This document shows positions 1-13,260 of a DNA stretch of 64,000 nt, piece after piece (the first letter of the stretch is position 1; each line of letters opens with the position of its first letter). The stretch is from Tyto alba (lineage: Eukaryota > Chordata > Aves > Strigiformes > Tytonidae). Where the stretch lies: contig NW_024881282.1 in NCBI RefSeq assembly GCF_018691265.1, positions 47,721,853 to 47,785,852 of the forward strand, read 5' to 3'. The notes beneath the pieces were generated by a model. The model was not told where the DNA came from and did not search any database. It saw nothing but the letters and a program-made list of their open reading frames with translations. The translations under genes were made by a program, and so were the position numbers.

Positions 1-3000
1 TGCTGTCAGAATGATGTTCCCAGCACCCTCTGCTCCTGGCTCGACTGCTCTTCAACAGAGACACTGACGGATATTCCCAGTCAAAACAGCAAAGCTAGGG
101 CACTATTCAAGGAAATGGGGGTCTGCACACTCAGACTGAGAGAAGCCTAAAACTCATGTCTGCTGTTTTTTGGTGTAAGTAAAAAATTTAGGTACAATAT
201 TCAACTATTAAGCAAAAGGTAATTGTGTCTTCCTTCTATCATCTCTTGAAAGAAAAAGAAAATATAGCTACATGTTGAAGTGACAATGGTCAGTGTGTTG
301 TGATATGTGTTCAGAGCTTAATCAAAGAACTAAAACCTTCTGGGGACTAAAGCAAGTCCCTGAAAGCCCCAAGAAGAAAACAGGGACAGAGCTGTTCAAT
401 TCAACCAGGAGGAACCACTTCAAGGCAACCACAGCTACAGAATTTTTCACTTAATCAAATTTTTGAGGAAGAACTTAAGTATGCATGCCACTGGCTAAAA
501 AATGAGGTAAAATTGTTTGGATTGTTTTCTTAACTCCCTGGGGGTTGATCCAATTTGTGATCTCACTGTTAATATAGTACCATTCAGCTTTAACTGCTTT
601 GTTCTTTATTTCTACCTCTAGACTTTTTTCAAGAGCACTCTTAAGATGAAGTCCTCTATTTAAAGGATTATCATCTCCAAAAGGTAGCAAACACATGCTT
701 TTACCTTTATGACTGTTTCCACTTCCCCCATTCAAGATGGATCACCTCACATTTGCTTAATGTATCACAAATCATTGTCCCACCAACTAGAAATCTGGCC
801 ACTGTTAATCAACACTGTTAATCAAGGAGATACCTCAAGTCACATCTAACTTCCACACTTGAGGCTCAGAACATGGATCTTTATCTTAAATCCAGAATCC
901 TTCTCAGTTTTCACTTTCACAACCACGTTCCTAGCTCTGAAAAAAAACTATATACCCTTTTCCACTGTTCATCTAGAATATATTCATTCCTTAATATTAA
1001 ATTCCACTCCAGAAAGTTAAATTTTTCCTAATTTGGCATCATCTTTCCATATTCAGATCAAAATGCATTGCAGTCCTCAGTCTGTTCCATTCCAAAATAT
1101 CATTTAAAATATGTTCCTCTCTGAGATGTTAAAAAAGTTTTCCTTCAGTTGTCCCACTTCATCTCTTGCCAATATATGCTCTACTTAACCAACAGATGTC
1201 TTCTTTTTCCAAGACCTCTCTTTGTCTTGCCTCTGAATGGGATTAATTCCCCTTCCATAGTGTCTCCTGCACCTCCTGGAAAAAAATCTTCTGCATTTGA
1301 CTGACCTTCAAATTTATTCAGTTCCTCTTCAAGCCTTTTTTTTGCTCACTTCCATGATTTCTAATCATACCTCTAACAAAATAAAGTGACCAAATTCTGT
1401 GCCCAAACTTCACACAGGCTTTTTGCATTATTTTTACCACAGTCTAAACAACTATGTGCATTCAAAAAATTATGTTGATACAGAATTTAATGATATTTCC
1501 TCTTCACAGTGCATATTCTTTACATTTGTGTGAAAATTATACACCATAAATATTATTTGATGGTTCAAAACTCTTTTATGCTTGTAAGAGTTGCATTTTT
1601 AAGTGAAAACTGTTTTGTTCTATAAGGTATTTGTCATGCAATTTTTGTCTGTGATAGAGTGTAATAGAATATTTCAATCAGTTTGACAAAAAGGTAGCAC
1701 ATGCCAACTGACAAATCCAGGAGCCTCCAAAGAAACTCATTGGGGGAAAATCTGAGCAAGCCAAAATCCACAATGCTCTCTTTTTCTCTCTTGTATTTTT
1801 AAAATTACTTCCAAGGTTGCATAATTCTCCTATGACTGACACGCTATGGAAATATTAAAGCTCATACAGAATCAGAGATACTCTTTCATCCTCAAAAGCA
1901 CGTCCTTAAACAATACTCCATCTTTCTTCATCACTCAGGCACACCGTGAAGGTAGAGGAGATGGTGAGATGTGTGAGAGGAGAAAACAAAGGGGACATTG
2001 TAAATGTTGGAGGAGATGTGATAAAGAACGTAGACACAGAATGCTTCAGAAGCAACAGAGGATCTCAAGAGGAAAGAAAGAGACGTACTGAGTGAATGAA
2101 AAATCAAGTGAATTGAAAAAGGTGAGAGTTTCTCGAGCAAATCATCATATGGACAATAGAAGGAGAAACCTGGGGTAAAGCCGAAGAAAATTATTTGATC
2201 TCTGGTCAGCTGATATTAAAAAGTAATATTAACAATAGTAATAATCATACTGTCTTTGGATACATCTCAATTTGATTTAGCAATAAAAGTTCAAAAGAAT
2301 TATTAATTTCATAAATCTGTTTAATAGCTCTCATAAAATATATAAAAATAAAAGGGAAAGAAATTTGATTAACCAAGGAAATTTCTGACCTGTTCTTAAT
2401 GATCAGAAGTAATTCCTTTTGTGTTTCCCAAACAAAATTACATACCTGCTTTCCATTCTATTTAAGACTAATTTAAAAGAGAAATTGTCAGTCAGCTAAA
2501 ATATTTCCTTCCTTCCAAATATGCATATTTTTCCTCTGAGGCATCATTATGTTTCTTATTTAAAGTAAGATTTTATATTCCTTCTTTCTTTTCACAGCTT
2601 CCTACAAAACTGTATGAACACACAAAGCCATATGAATGTAATATTGCTAGTTAAAATATGTCAGCTCCTCAAGAAAATTTATCCATAATTTCTGAGACCT
2701 AACACAAGATCAACTTTAGTTTATTGTAAAAGGAAAAAGAAAAAAAAAAAAAAAGAAATTGTTATCAGGCAGCTTTCATTCATTATACATCTAAACATAC
2801 ATTATAAGTCATCTGTATTAGCCTAGTATAAATAGCTTCATAATGTCTCATCAGCTCTGCTTATTCTAGCTCTCATGGTTACCTTTTGAAGTCCTGACCT
2901 TAAATAAGTTGCTTCTCATACCTGGACTCTACAGCCACTTAAATAATTTGCATTCTGTGGGAAGAAATTCTTTAGGAATCTGCATTTCCCCTCTCTTTTT

Positions 3001-3660
3001 CATTGGTTTTTTTATAAAAAGTTTCTTTTGAAGTTATGCAGTCTTAAAGTCTGTAGTGTCATTGGACCTTAGACAAAAGTGGGTTTGAAACTGGCTAGAG
3101 GGACAGAAGACATCTAGAACAAAATTAGAATCTGCTGTAAGAGGAATTAGTTAGAGAGGATGCCTCTGTAGTGAAACAAAGAAAAGGAATGACAGTTCTG
3201 TAGGTAACAGGCATGAGGTGAGAATTCAGTAAGTGAAGGTTATAAAACCATCATACCCTTTCAGAATGTTTTTATATTCATATATGCCAGAAATGCTCAT
3301 GCAGCAATGATAATGAACATAAAAAAACCTAGAAACCCATTCTACCTGCATTGCTTCGAGTGACGGCATAAATGCTGTTCTTCCAATATGATGTATATAG
3401 ACGATCTAAGATATTTGGTTATTAATCATCCCCAAGTGCTTCCATGACCATGAATGCGAGTGCAAACAAATAGAAAATTGTAGTTCTTCTACAGAGGTAA
3501 TCCTAACTGGTGTAATTCTCATCTGCATGATTTTCTTCTTTCAGTTTTACATGTATACTTCACATCCATTTACAACCATAAGAATAAGTTTTGGCATTTA
3601 TTGATGGAAACAGCTACATCTTTTCAGAGTTGATTACATAGGGTCTGCAGGTGGGAGGGT

Positions 3661-3990
3661 TATAGAATCATCATAGAATCATGCAATAATTTGGCTTGGA
3701 AGGGACCTTTAAAGGTCATCCAGTCCAACCCCTCTGCAATGAGCAGGGACATTTTCAAATAGATCAGGTTGCTGAGAGCCCCATGCAACCTGATCTTGAA
3801 GATATCCAGGGATGGGGCATCTACCACCACTCTGGGAAACCTATTCCTGTGTTTCAGCATCCTCATTGTGAAAAATTTCTTCCTTATATCTAGTCTGGAT
3901 CTATCCTCTTTTAGTTAAAACCATTACCCCTTGTCTTAACACAACAGGCCATACTAAAAAGTCTGTCAGTCTATTTCCTACTTCCTTTGT
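3661..3990 (-). mobile_element. CR1 LINE 3' fragment (minus orientation)
   Basis: On the plus strand the fragment starts with the reverse complement of the CR1 tail (atagaatcatcatagaatca). It then runs through the typical block around gggacctttaaaggtcatc, the 'aggttgctgagagcccc' block, the 'ccagggatggggcatc' block and 'ttcttccttatatctag', and ends near 'ccattaccccttgtc' and the following 50 bases. CR1 is the dominant non-LTR retrotransposon of birds; copies are 5'-truncated and end in an 8-bp microsatellite-like tail, without poly(A). This copy holds no reverse transcriptase frame. Divergence from the remembered consensus is moderate. The 5' truncation point (plus-strand right edge) is approximate. 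Confidence 0.93.
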
Positions 3991-6900
3991 CAGGCCAGTC
4001 ACTAATGTATATGAAATATGTGTAATGTGTATATATTAACATGTAGAAATACATATGTCATCCCAGGAAAAGCCATACAAAGGTGGCTTTGGTCCTTCAG
4101 TTACGCCGGTAGGTAAATCAGCACAGAGAGAATTAAATCCTGACTCTTTAGAGCTGTGATTTCATCTGTCAGTCACATTATGAAAAGTTTGCAATATTCA
4201 GTATCTTGCACCATCAGTATAATTCCTTTCTTATTTAATTCTTACATATGACTGCCCTTTTCCATGGCTTTATTTTGTATAAATCTAATGCTCAATTTAA
4301 AAATCAAGGATATTCAGGTTCAGTCTGTCTAATTATCAGACAACCTAAATATTCTAGATAAATTTAGGAAATAACACTAGAGTGTTTTAAAGTCTACCCA
4401 CAGTACTTTCAAAGAGTAGTTTCCTATCCATCTTATACATAAATAGAGTCATAAAAAGCCTCCCCAGTTTATCTTTGGTGTTTTTATTTTTAATCTAAGG
4501 CTATTAAGTCTTAGCCTAAGGAATGTTTTAAATTGTTATAAACTGAAAACTGTTTCAGAACTCCCATCAATTTCCTACACCCACCACTTACTCCTCCCTT
4601 CATCTCCTGTTACAAAAGTCTGTGAATAGTACCAGAGAATAGATGCAGATTAAGTCACAATTTTTATTTAGCTTCTGGTATAAGTCTATGAATTCTGTTT
4701 ATCTACGTGACCACTCAAATACTTGGGCTAGCTCAAGACTGAGGGTGAGAGGAGTCAAAGACAGAATAACAGCCATGCTCAAGCGTTTGCAAAAGTAGGA
4801 CTGGAAGCTAGTCATTATCCAGAAAATGCAAGTGGAACAGCACTAGCACCTTGTGAATTGCACATGACTTCAGCAAATATTCAAAGTAACATGTGGATGT
4901 TAGGTAGGCTTTGAGAGATGTGTAATTCATAGTCTGATCATGAAACAATTTCTCCAACATGTACATTTGAAATAAATGTTACTGAAGACAGCACAGTTTG
5001 AATTTTAGAAATAAAAACATGTTGCTCTTTCTTGATAACTTTGACTACACAAACTATATATTCAGGAGGATCTGGTAGTTAAAAGCCATAATGAACCACA
5101 CAGTTTTAGTGATTGCCAGGGAATTTCCTAAACTTACATTTATAAAACCTTTTTGCTTAATGTCAGACAACTTTCTTAAAGAGGCACTGACACTTTGATC
5201 TGTTTAAAAGTTACGGATGTGTTGTCAAGTGTAGCTCTGAATCCAAATTTTTATTCTTCAGTATCTGCCTTCCTGATTTTCCTGTGTGCTGAAGAGAACC
5301 TGACTGACTTCAGTGAGTCTTGTAAGGTGTAAAACACCTATAGGGATAATAATGATTTTGGGAAGTTGCTTGATAAAACTTCTTGGGTATCAGCATAGAC
5401 CTGTTATAATTAAATGGGCATTTCCATTTTAAAAATAAGATCATATCTGAGTGATTTTCTACATAAAACCCTATAACTAGAACTAGCAGTAGTGTTCTCT
5501 AATTAATAGATGAGACCAATCTATAAGCATCTTTTTCCTATATCTAACAGCAGCATGAGAGAAGCAGTGTATATCAGCCAGAAAATGCGAGCTGACCAAA
5601 ATGGTCAAACCCATACATTCCTCAGCTGTTACATCTGAACAAATACTGTAATGATAGATATTAATGGAAGATTTAGCATAACCAGTTGGTGTATATTACA
5701 CCATCTTTTTCACCTGCCTACTCAGGAGAATGAAGACCACAATCATTCAAGAGTAGGACAGTTCATAATTCAGTATTATTTGTGGTAAAAAAAAGAAAAC
5801 TGGAACAAGGGAACTTAGAATTCAAAATTAATAATCATGCTTTTCTTTTTCCCATTTAATATCTGAGCTGTGTTTCATCTCTGCCACACTTTAAATGGAT
5901 TATGATTTGGCTAAATGTCATCTAAAAAATCAACACAGTGTTTGTAGTGGGTCCCTGCAAGGGTCAGTGTAATATCCCCTCACATGTAAAGAGAAAAAAA
6001 GTAAAACAAAACTGTATGAAACTGAAACACTACTTTATTGATCTAAGAGGAAATAGTTAACATGGAGATAGACACCTAGACTCAACCCAAAGCATACCAG
6101 ATTGTTTGTTTTAGACAGCATCACCATGCTGTTTTAAATACATAATGATGCCTCATGCTGCCTTTCAGGAAGTCTGCTTTAGAAAGTCTAAATTAGGGTT
6201 AGTGACCCAAACAACTAGCTTCCATTCCAAGATCAATGCCAGCTTCCCCAGAGGCTCTCAGTAGGGGACAGACAAAAACCAGAAAAGCAGCCAACACCTT
6301 TATTGAGGCCTCTTTTATTTCCTGTTGAGTGGGGAGCAAGTATAGGAGGTGCCAAAGCAACTCCTTCTAGCTTGCAAGATGCCACAGAGGGAAGCTCTGA
6401 GCTGTCTCTGGAGTTGTTCTGATATATGAAATTATACCAAATCTTTAAACAGATGTGAGTGGGTGGTAGAGAAGAGGGAATCATATCATAAGCATATAGG
6501 AACTCTGAAAGGGCTGATGCCTGCTAAGGTCATCCATCTTCACATCTGCAAAGAGGTAAGGTAGACCATCTTTTAACTTGGCCCGAAGTAATGAGAATCT
6601 GAATTACTGCTCCATCCCAAGGCTACTATAGGGATCAAAGACGTATAGGGATCAGTCCTAAAAGTCTTTGTGAAATTTGCAGTTTTCCTTCTGTTCAAGA
6701 GGAAGGCATGCAAAAATTGCTAGAAATAAAGTTTTATTCTTTGTCTGAGGAATGGGAAAAGACTTGGCTCCAAAGTCTGTTAGGCAGAATTATGAGTTAC
6801 TAAGCTTACAGAATTTGCAGTCCCATAATCATGTACACAAAGTCCTCCTAGAACTGCTCAGCTTTTACAGTGCTATTCAAAGCATGGAGACCTGCATTTC

Positions 6901-9844
6901 TCAGCATCCTGATGTACACACAGAGGCAATAAATACATGTACAGGTGTGTTCCAACACTCTCCATACGATTGAAAGTAGAGTCATGGAGGGGTACAGGTA
7001 TTCACACCATAGCATTAAGTTATATCATATCCTCTTCTTGAAGCAGATGCCATAAATTGACAGGAAAGGAAATTAAAACATCTTTTTCATAAATTGAAGT
7101 CCATCTGAGAGGTAAAATCACAGGAAGAAACTGTAAGAAGACATGGCATAACTTATTTTAATAGTATTTGCTGAAGAATAATAGATGCCATAAAGAACAC
7201 GCATTTGGCTAACAAAAGTTGTGTGCTGATTCAAAGATCATGCCCTTACTGTTGACAAAGAACATCTGAGGAGCAAAAATTTCAGTGTTATGCACTGCTC
7301 AAATGTGGAAAAATACAGGTTTCACCAAAAAAGACAGTGCAAGAGGTACAGAGGGATAATATGAAGATCATATCCTGATATTTATGAGGAAAAAAAAATT
7401 CTTGTCTAAAGCAGGGAAGAAAATTTTCCAAGAAAATTAGGCTGCAAGTAATTTACATCTTCTGAGTAGGTCTATAAAAAGTATCCTCATGTTCAACTCT
7501 ATTATGTTAGGAAGTTACATGTTCTGAAATGCAAGTAGTAGTATACCTTTTAAAGTAGTATTGTTTAAAAAAAAAACCATTATAATTATTTAAAACACAG
7601 AACTACACACAACAAACAGTAGAGTCAAATTAGGTTTAAAAAACTTTCCTTATCCAGTTGATAAAGATTTTTCCTGCTGTCTGAAAACAAAAGAACGTGG
7701 TCAACCAGATGGCAACCATGAGTACAATCTTTCCCTGTGCAGGAATTTCAGGCAAAAAAGAAACAGTTTGATGCTTGAGTGAGACAAGGATACCTGCCAA
7801 CCACCATAAGACTGCTGCTGTGCACATGTGCAGCCTTCTGAAGAAAAAAGACAGCTCCTAATATACGTTATAAATAAATTCTCTAAGTGCTAGGATAGTT
7901 TCATTAGAATGAATAACAACCGTGAGGCCACTGGGACTTTCAAATCCTTACCTTCCGGCAATGAGTTAAAGGACCAGATACTGTCCGTGTATATGCATGG
8001 CTCCCAGATGTACTCACAGATAAAATACTCAGCCCAAAGTGATGTCAGGTGTGGTGTGAATTTTGCCCCATCTCACATCTGCTTTAATCCAGGCCCCCCT
8101 GAAGTCACTGCAAAAATGCTTTTGATATCACTGACAGCTACATACAGTAACAGTGGTTCCTGTCTACTCCGTGTGCCCTGGTAATACCAAAGTAATATTT
8201 GTAATTAAGGTTGGGAACAAGAACCAGTTACTGTGAAGTAAGCTGGTGGTTAATATTCCTTACATTTGTATTAGAATGAAAGATGTGTGCATGGAGTGAC
8301 CACAGGAAAGCAAAGAAGTATAAAACTGAACTCTTGGATTAGTGGTAATTAGCATTTTGTTAATTTATTCATGTAGATAAATGTTTAGAGTCTTTCAGGG
8401 TCACAGAATACTGTCTTCATTTGTAGGAGTGCTATAGGAATTTGCCATAGATTTTAATGAACAATCAAATACTTTTCCTAGTAAATCATAAAAATGAAAT
8501 AAGCTATAGGAAAGCTATTTTCAAACCACATTTTCAACCTGAAAGCTAAATATCTTTATTTTCAGTGGCTTTGTCATACTGACTTTGTACGTTGTTTTAA
8601 GTATAAATGTTTTCAGTTCAATAATTTCTTTTCCTTCTGTACACATTCCAACTTTCTTTGTGCCAAATAAGCCTTTAAAAGTGTCCTCAAATGCTGCCTG
8701 TAGTCAGCCAGCCATTAGCATCTTGTATATTTTATGTCAAGGGAATTTGTATTCTTTCCCAATAAGAAAATCTAAAGGTTCTCATTTCATTGGAAGCAGG
8801 CCAAAAGTAAAGAATATCGAATGCAGTAAGATCTAGCATACTAAAAGATTTAACAAATAAATTATGCTGATTATCACACTACCCAGTTTACAGTGGTTAT
8901 AACAATGGAAGTGTTAGTGAGTGAAGACACATAAGCAGTCCCGGTAAAATTCAGTTACTAGGAAAAAAGGAAACCTTCTTTCATGACTATTTCCATTTGA
9001 TAGAAATAGCTCTAGTATAAACTGTGTTTTTCTTTTGGTGGTCATGAAATAGCAAGATTGAAATAAAATTCTCATGCAAATCAACAATCTGTAATTTTTG
9101 AAGGGGGATTACTTAAAAATGACATTAAAAATATCTGAGTATTAATTATAAATCTGTCATGTTTGTTTAGCTCTACCCTCTAGAAGCTTGTTTCACATGC
9201 AGTGTTTTAAAAGGGACAATTCCCTTGGCATTACCATGGTCTCACCAAGATAATATGAATCACTTTGTTTTAAAAGATGGGAAAAGTAGCTTAAAAATAA
9301 AATAGTTTAGTGGAGTGAACAATCTACTAAGACAGAAATTACACACATGATTACCTATGCATGCATTAGGTAACAAATAAGCTTGCAGTTAGCAAAAACA
9401 TCTGAAAAATAATTATTTCTCTTCCTTAGGAAAAAAAAAAAAAAAGACATTTCCCCTATCTACTACTTTAGTACAGTCTATTAAATTACTATGTGCCAGT
9501 GTAAAAAGCAAAGGAAGTAGGCTATAACTTCTGTGTTCTTGAATTTACTTCCTTCCATTGTAACACGTTCTTACTTTACGTGGGATTACCCTGCTCTTAA
9601 AATGAATTTAAAAGTTGATTTGTTCTCTTTTTTCCTTCTCTCAAACAGAAAAACAAGCCAATCTAAACATGCTGAAATTACTCAGCAGACTCAGCAAAGT
9701 CTGGTTGTTTTTGTTTCAAACCTCTTTCACCAGTGGGAGAAAACTCAATTTTGTCAGTGTGGATTTAAAAGCAATTCATCATTGGTGCATCGGATTCATG
9801 CAACAATGATTGAAGGAAGCAAAGAGCATCCTTTATCTTTACCA

Positions 9845-9845
<1 letters not shown>
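3991..9845. other. NAV3 intron 1 segment, no genes seen
   Basis: AT-rich single-copy-looking DNA. At about 8060-8135 a phrase (gaattttgccccatctcac, ttaatccaggcccccctgaa) may be an eroded repeat. An ATGCAAAT octamer at 9074-9081 lies in an AT-rich block that looks like a candidate enhancer. Short frames here show no recognisable families. Confidence 0.6.

Positions 9846-9878
<33 letters not shown>
9846..9878. repeat. Poly(A) tract, 33 A
   Basis: An uninterrupted A-run in NAV3 intron 1. The preceding ~300 bases have an open frame with no recognised homology. Confidence 0.95.
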
Positions 9879-9882
<4 letters not shown>

Positions 9883-10941
9883 GTAATTCCAATAGTACAT
9901 AAAAGTCTTCTTTGGCCAAAAGCACAGTTGAGAAATGAGCTAACAGCTGCACATTTTTACTTGCTGAACTTAAGTCCATGAAATGAACCCAACACTGAGT
10001 CTAATATGAGGGAATCAATGGACTGTTGCCTTACTCGGTGCTTCTCCAAAGACTTTTGAACTGGAACAGAATTCATTTTAATGAGCATCCAACATCTGGA
10101 GAAGCCCCTTAAGAGTTACAGAAAGCCAAGTTTAAAAAAACCCTGCAAGAATACCAAATCTCTACTGAGAAAACACCAGAAGGGATAAGAATGAAAAGAA
10201 AAAGAAAATGAGAAAGAAAAAACCAATCTACAATCCATATAAACATATTTGGGAATTAAGAGTAAATTACTTTACGATTTGGAGTATAAGTATTTTACTT
10301 TCAGACACAGTTGCTCCTTTGATCAGCTGATAAAACTCGTTCACCTACAATTTGCAATAGATTTTTGGACCATGTCCAAGTATTAATTTTTCTAATGGCT
10401 TGTAGGAATGTAGTTCTACTCTGTTCTGTAAGAATACAATTATACCTTTTGACAGTACCGTAAACAACCATGAGGAAAAACACTTCAAATCTCTAGAGGG
10501 CTTTTCTTATTGCCTACTTTATTTTTCCCGCTCAGTTTTCAAAAATTGGCTGCAAGGCTTTTCTGTCTGGAAAGCAAAAAGAACAGGATACTTCTGCAAC
10601 TGTATTTTACTAGTCCTATAGCTTATGCAGCAGGTGGCTAATGTCAGAAGAGTTCAAGTCAGACGTTCTCTGTGCACTTGCAGACATCCAAATTCTTTTC
10701 TAACTCAGAGATACATATATGTATGTGTATATATGTTGCACTTTTGGTATCAGTTCACCAATAATTTAAATTAGGCCATAAAAAGCTAGAAAATCTGGAT
10801 CTATTAAGTAACCTTCAGAGTATCTCTGGATTTTATGTATGCAGTGAATGCTGTCTGATGTATGCTATTCTGAGGAAGCACAACCGATAGCATTTCACAG
10901 ACTTTTAATTTTAATCTTCCAGAATTTGCTTTCACCTGTAT

Positions 10942-11003
10942 AGCCCTAATAATTGTTTGTCCAAATGAACAATGAGCCCTAACGGTTGTTTGTCCAAATG
11001 AAC
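10942..11003. repeat. 33-bp tandem duplication (two copies)
   Basis: Copy 1 (10942-10974) and copy 2 (10975-11003 and beyond) both begin agccctaa and share ttgtttgtccaaatgaac. In the first 29 aligned bases only three adjacent positions differ (TAA in copy 1, CGG in copy 2). The period is exactly 33 bp. It lies in NAV3 intron 1. Confidence 0.9.
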
Positions 11004-12984
11004 TTCTGCTTTTTTCATGGCTGATGATCTCCTATCTTTTTCCCTCTTTAGATTTAAAACAAAAAAATAGATAGTGATGGGTTAAAAGATAAACAGGAAG
11101 AAGTTTGGAGGGAAGGAGAAATAAGATAAAATTTTCTAAAGAGTTTTCCTTTTCTGCTTGCTATGATTTTAATAAACTGTGACCCTATTAAAACCACCAC
11201 TTCATACACTTTTGTAATCAGTTCCTTTTTTGTAATTGTGCCAGTGTTGTATCCACTGTATATGAATTCATGCCAGATAAATATGGCTATGCTTCAAGAA
11301 GCACTATTTTTCAAAGCATTACCCTGAACTCTCTGGCTCAAGTACACAAATTTGAGGGACAAATGTCTCTGAAAAGAACAGTCTACAGTGCTTCCAACCC
11401 CTCTCTCCTACATGACTCTTCTGCAGTTGTACAAAGGCCAACAAACATCAAATGAGACATGTAGATCGAAGCCAAATAATTCAGACTAAACTGATCAAGT
11501 TTACCCACTCAGTGCAAGATGTTTTCAGTTCATAAGATCTTTTTTCTTTTGTAGGCTAATTAAAACAGCTTGACTAAGACTTACTGAAATATTATGTTCC
11601 TTGCCATTCAAAAATTGTATGAGCCAATGCCAGCACTCCTCCCTGTTCACTTTTAAAGCCATATGCACTTCTCTTAAAGTTTTAAACCTGCTTTAGGTAT
11701 TCACAGCTGCTTCTAATATTTTGACCGTTAAATTCTCTTCATCCTCTCCAAATGAATTGCTATGAAGTATGCCAAATGGTTAATGTTGTTTTGTTTTTTG
11801 GCTTCTTGCATAATGCCGCCGTATTCAAATGCAGGAACTGTGTGACTGAACAACTAAAACTTTTATTTCTAGATTCAAAATTGAATAGCTGTCCCTAGAA
11901 GCTGTCATTTGTCTATTTAGCTAAGCATTGTTCATGTTGGCACTATGTACAGCTTTTACCACATATAAGCAAAATAATGATTATTCAAAAAAATATATAT
12001 ATGGGTTTGAAAAGCCAAAAATAAAATGTCTATTTGGTATTTAAGATTTCTCCTGGTATCAGGAAAGAGAAATCAAACAGTTTTACCCAGACTTTTTTTT
12101 GTCTTGTCCTGTCTGGGTTTCAGACTGCTTAAGGAATTTCTATTGATTTGGACTAATATAGCAGAAAGAATGAGGCTTGTAGGTTAATGATAGAAACTTT
12201 GCAGATAAGTGTTTTCTCTTGTTACTGCTCTGGAAAATATGTGACTTTCCACAAGCCAGATACTTTCTTAATTTTAATGAAGTCTAGCTAAGTTTAGAGA
12301 GTTTTCCCTCAACAAAGTCTAAGATCTTCAAGATTCACACCAAATACAAAAATCACTCTGTGACAAACATATAAATAAGAAAATGCACAAAGACTTTGAA
12401 AGACATTTTCAGGAAATTTGATAAATAGCAAAGCAGCTGAGAGGTAGATAGAAAAAATCTGGACTATAAAAGCTGTAAGGACTACATATATGTATAATAT
12501 ACATGCATATGGTTATACAGATACATATACATTTCCATTTAAATTATGCATACTGTAAACACACAAGGTGGCCTAAAATGAGGGAGAGGGAAAATGGAGG
12601 GGTTTTTTTCTCCTTAGACTAGATTTTAAATTGATTTCCTAATACAAATAAGATTATGGTATTGTATTCCATTCATGTACATAGCTAACAGTTTTTGAAC
12701 AGTGAGCTTTGTAGAACCTCAAACTCCTACTGGTTTAAGTATCCTCAGATAAGTCCGTAGCTGAAAACTGTATTTTAAAAAAGTACATGGAAAACCATAT
12801 TCTCTATTACTGTTTTGAAAACATCATACCACTGATGCTGCTACTGTAGTATCTAGCAAAGCACCAATGGGTGCTTACATACCAGTCAGATATTACTCAA
12901 ACTACAAAGACTGCATTCAGTCACCTTCCCATATGTTAAGGACCCTACAGATACAGATTATACTGCTGGAGAAATTTTCACTAG

Positions 12985-13260
12985 CCTCAGGAAAAGAAAT
13001 CTGTTCTAACTGACAACACCACTGGTCCTCCAGAATGTCCAGAGCCAGAGCCTCCCATGGAGAAGCCCATGCCAGCAACACTTCCCACAGCCCTACTTGT
13101 CAGGAGCAGGCTAACAAGGACTGCAAGTGCAGGGTAAAGAAAATATTCAGTCCCTGAAGGCAGGGAGGGAGGATGACTCATTTGGTGCCTTTCCCAAGTC
13201 ATCCTCACCAACCAAACCAACAGCTCACTGATGTGCTTCAGAAACTGCCCCATCTAGTTT
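12985..13260. other. GC-elevated stretch in intron 1, function unknown
   Basis: About 270 bp of moderate GC with an 88-codon minus-strand frame (13253-12987), unrecognised and Gly/Ser-rich at its end. A TGACTCA AP-1 word (gatgactcatttgg) is at about 13174-13180. No coding claim is made. Confidence 0.3.

Noticed and set aside
3696..3893. Open frames on both strands at 3660-3893
   Set aside because: They lie inside the CR1 3' untranslated-type fragment and do not encode CR1 proteins.
9533..9886. 117-codon plus-strand frame ending in poly(A)
   Set aside because: It lacks an ATG at its first position, its C-terminus is poly-lysine from the A-tract, and no parent gene was recognised, so a processed pseudogene cannot be supported.
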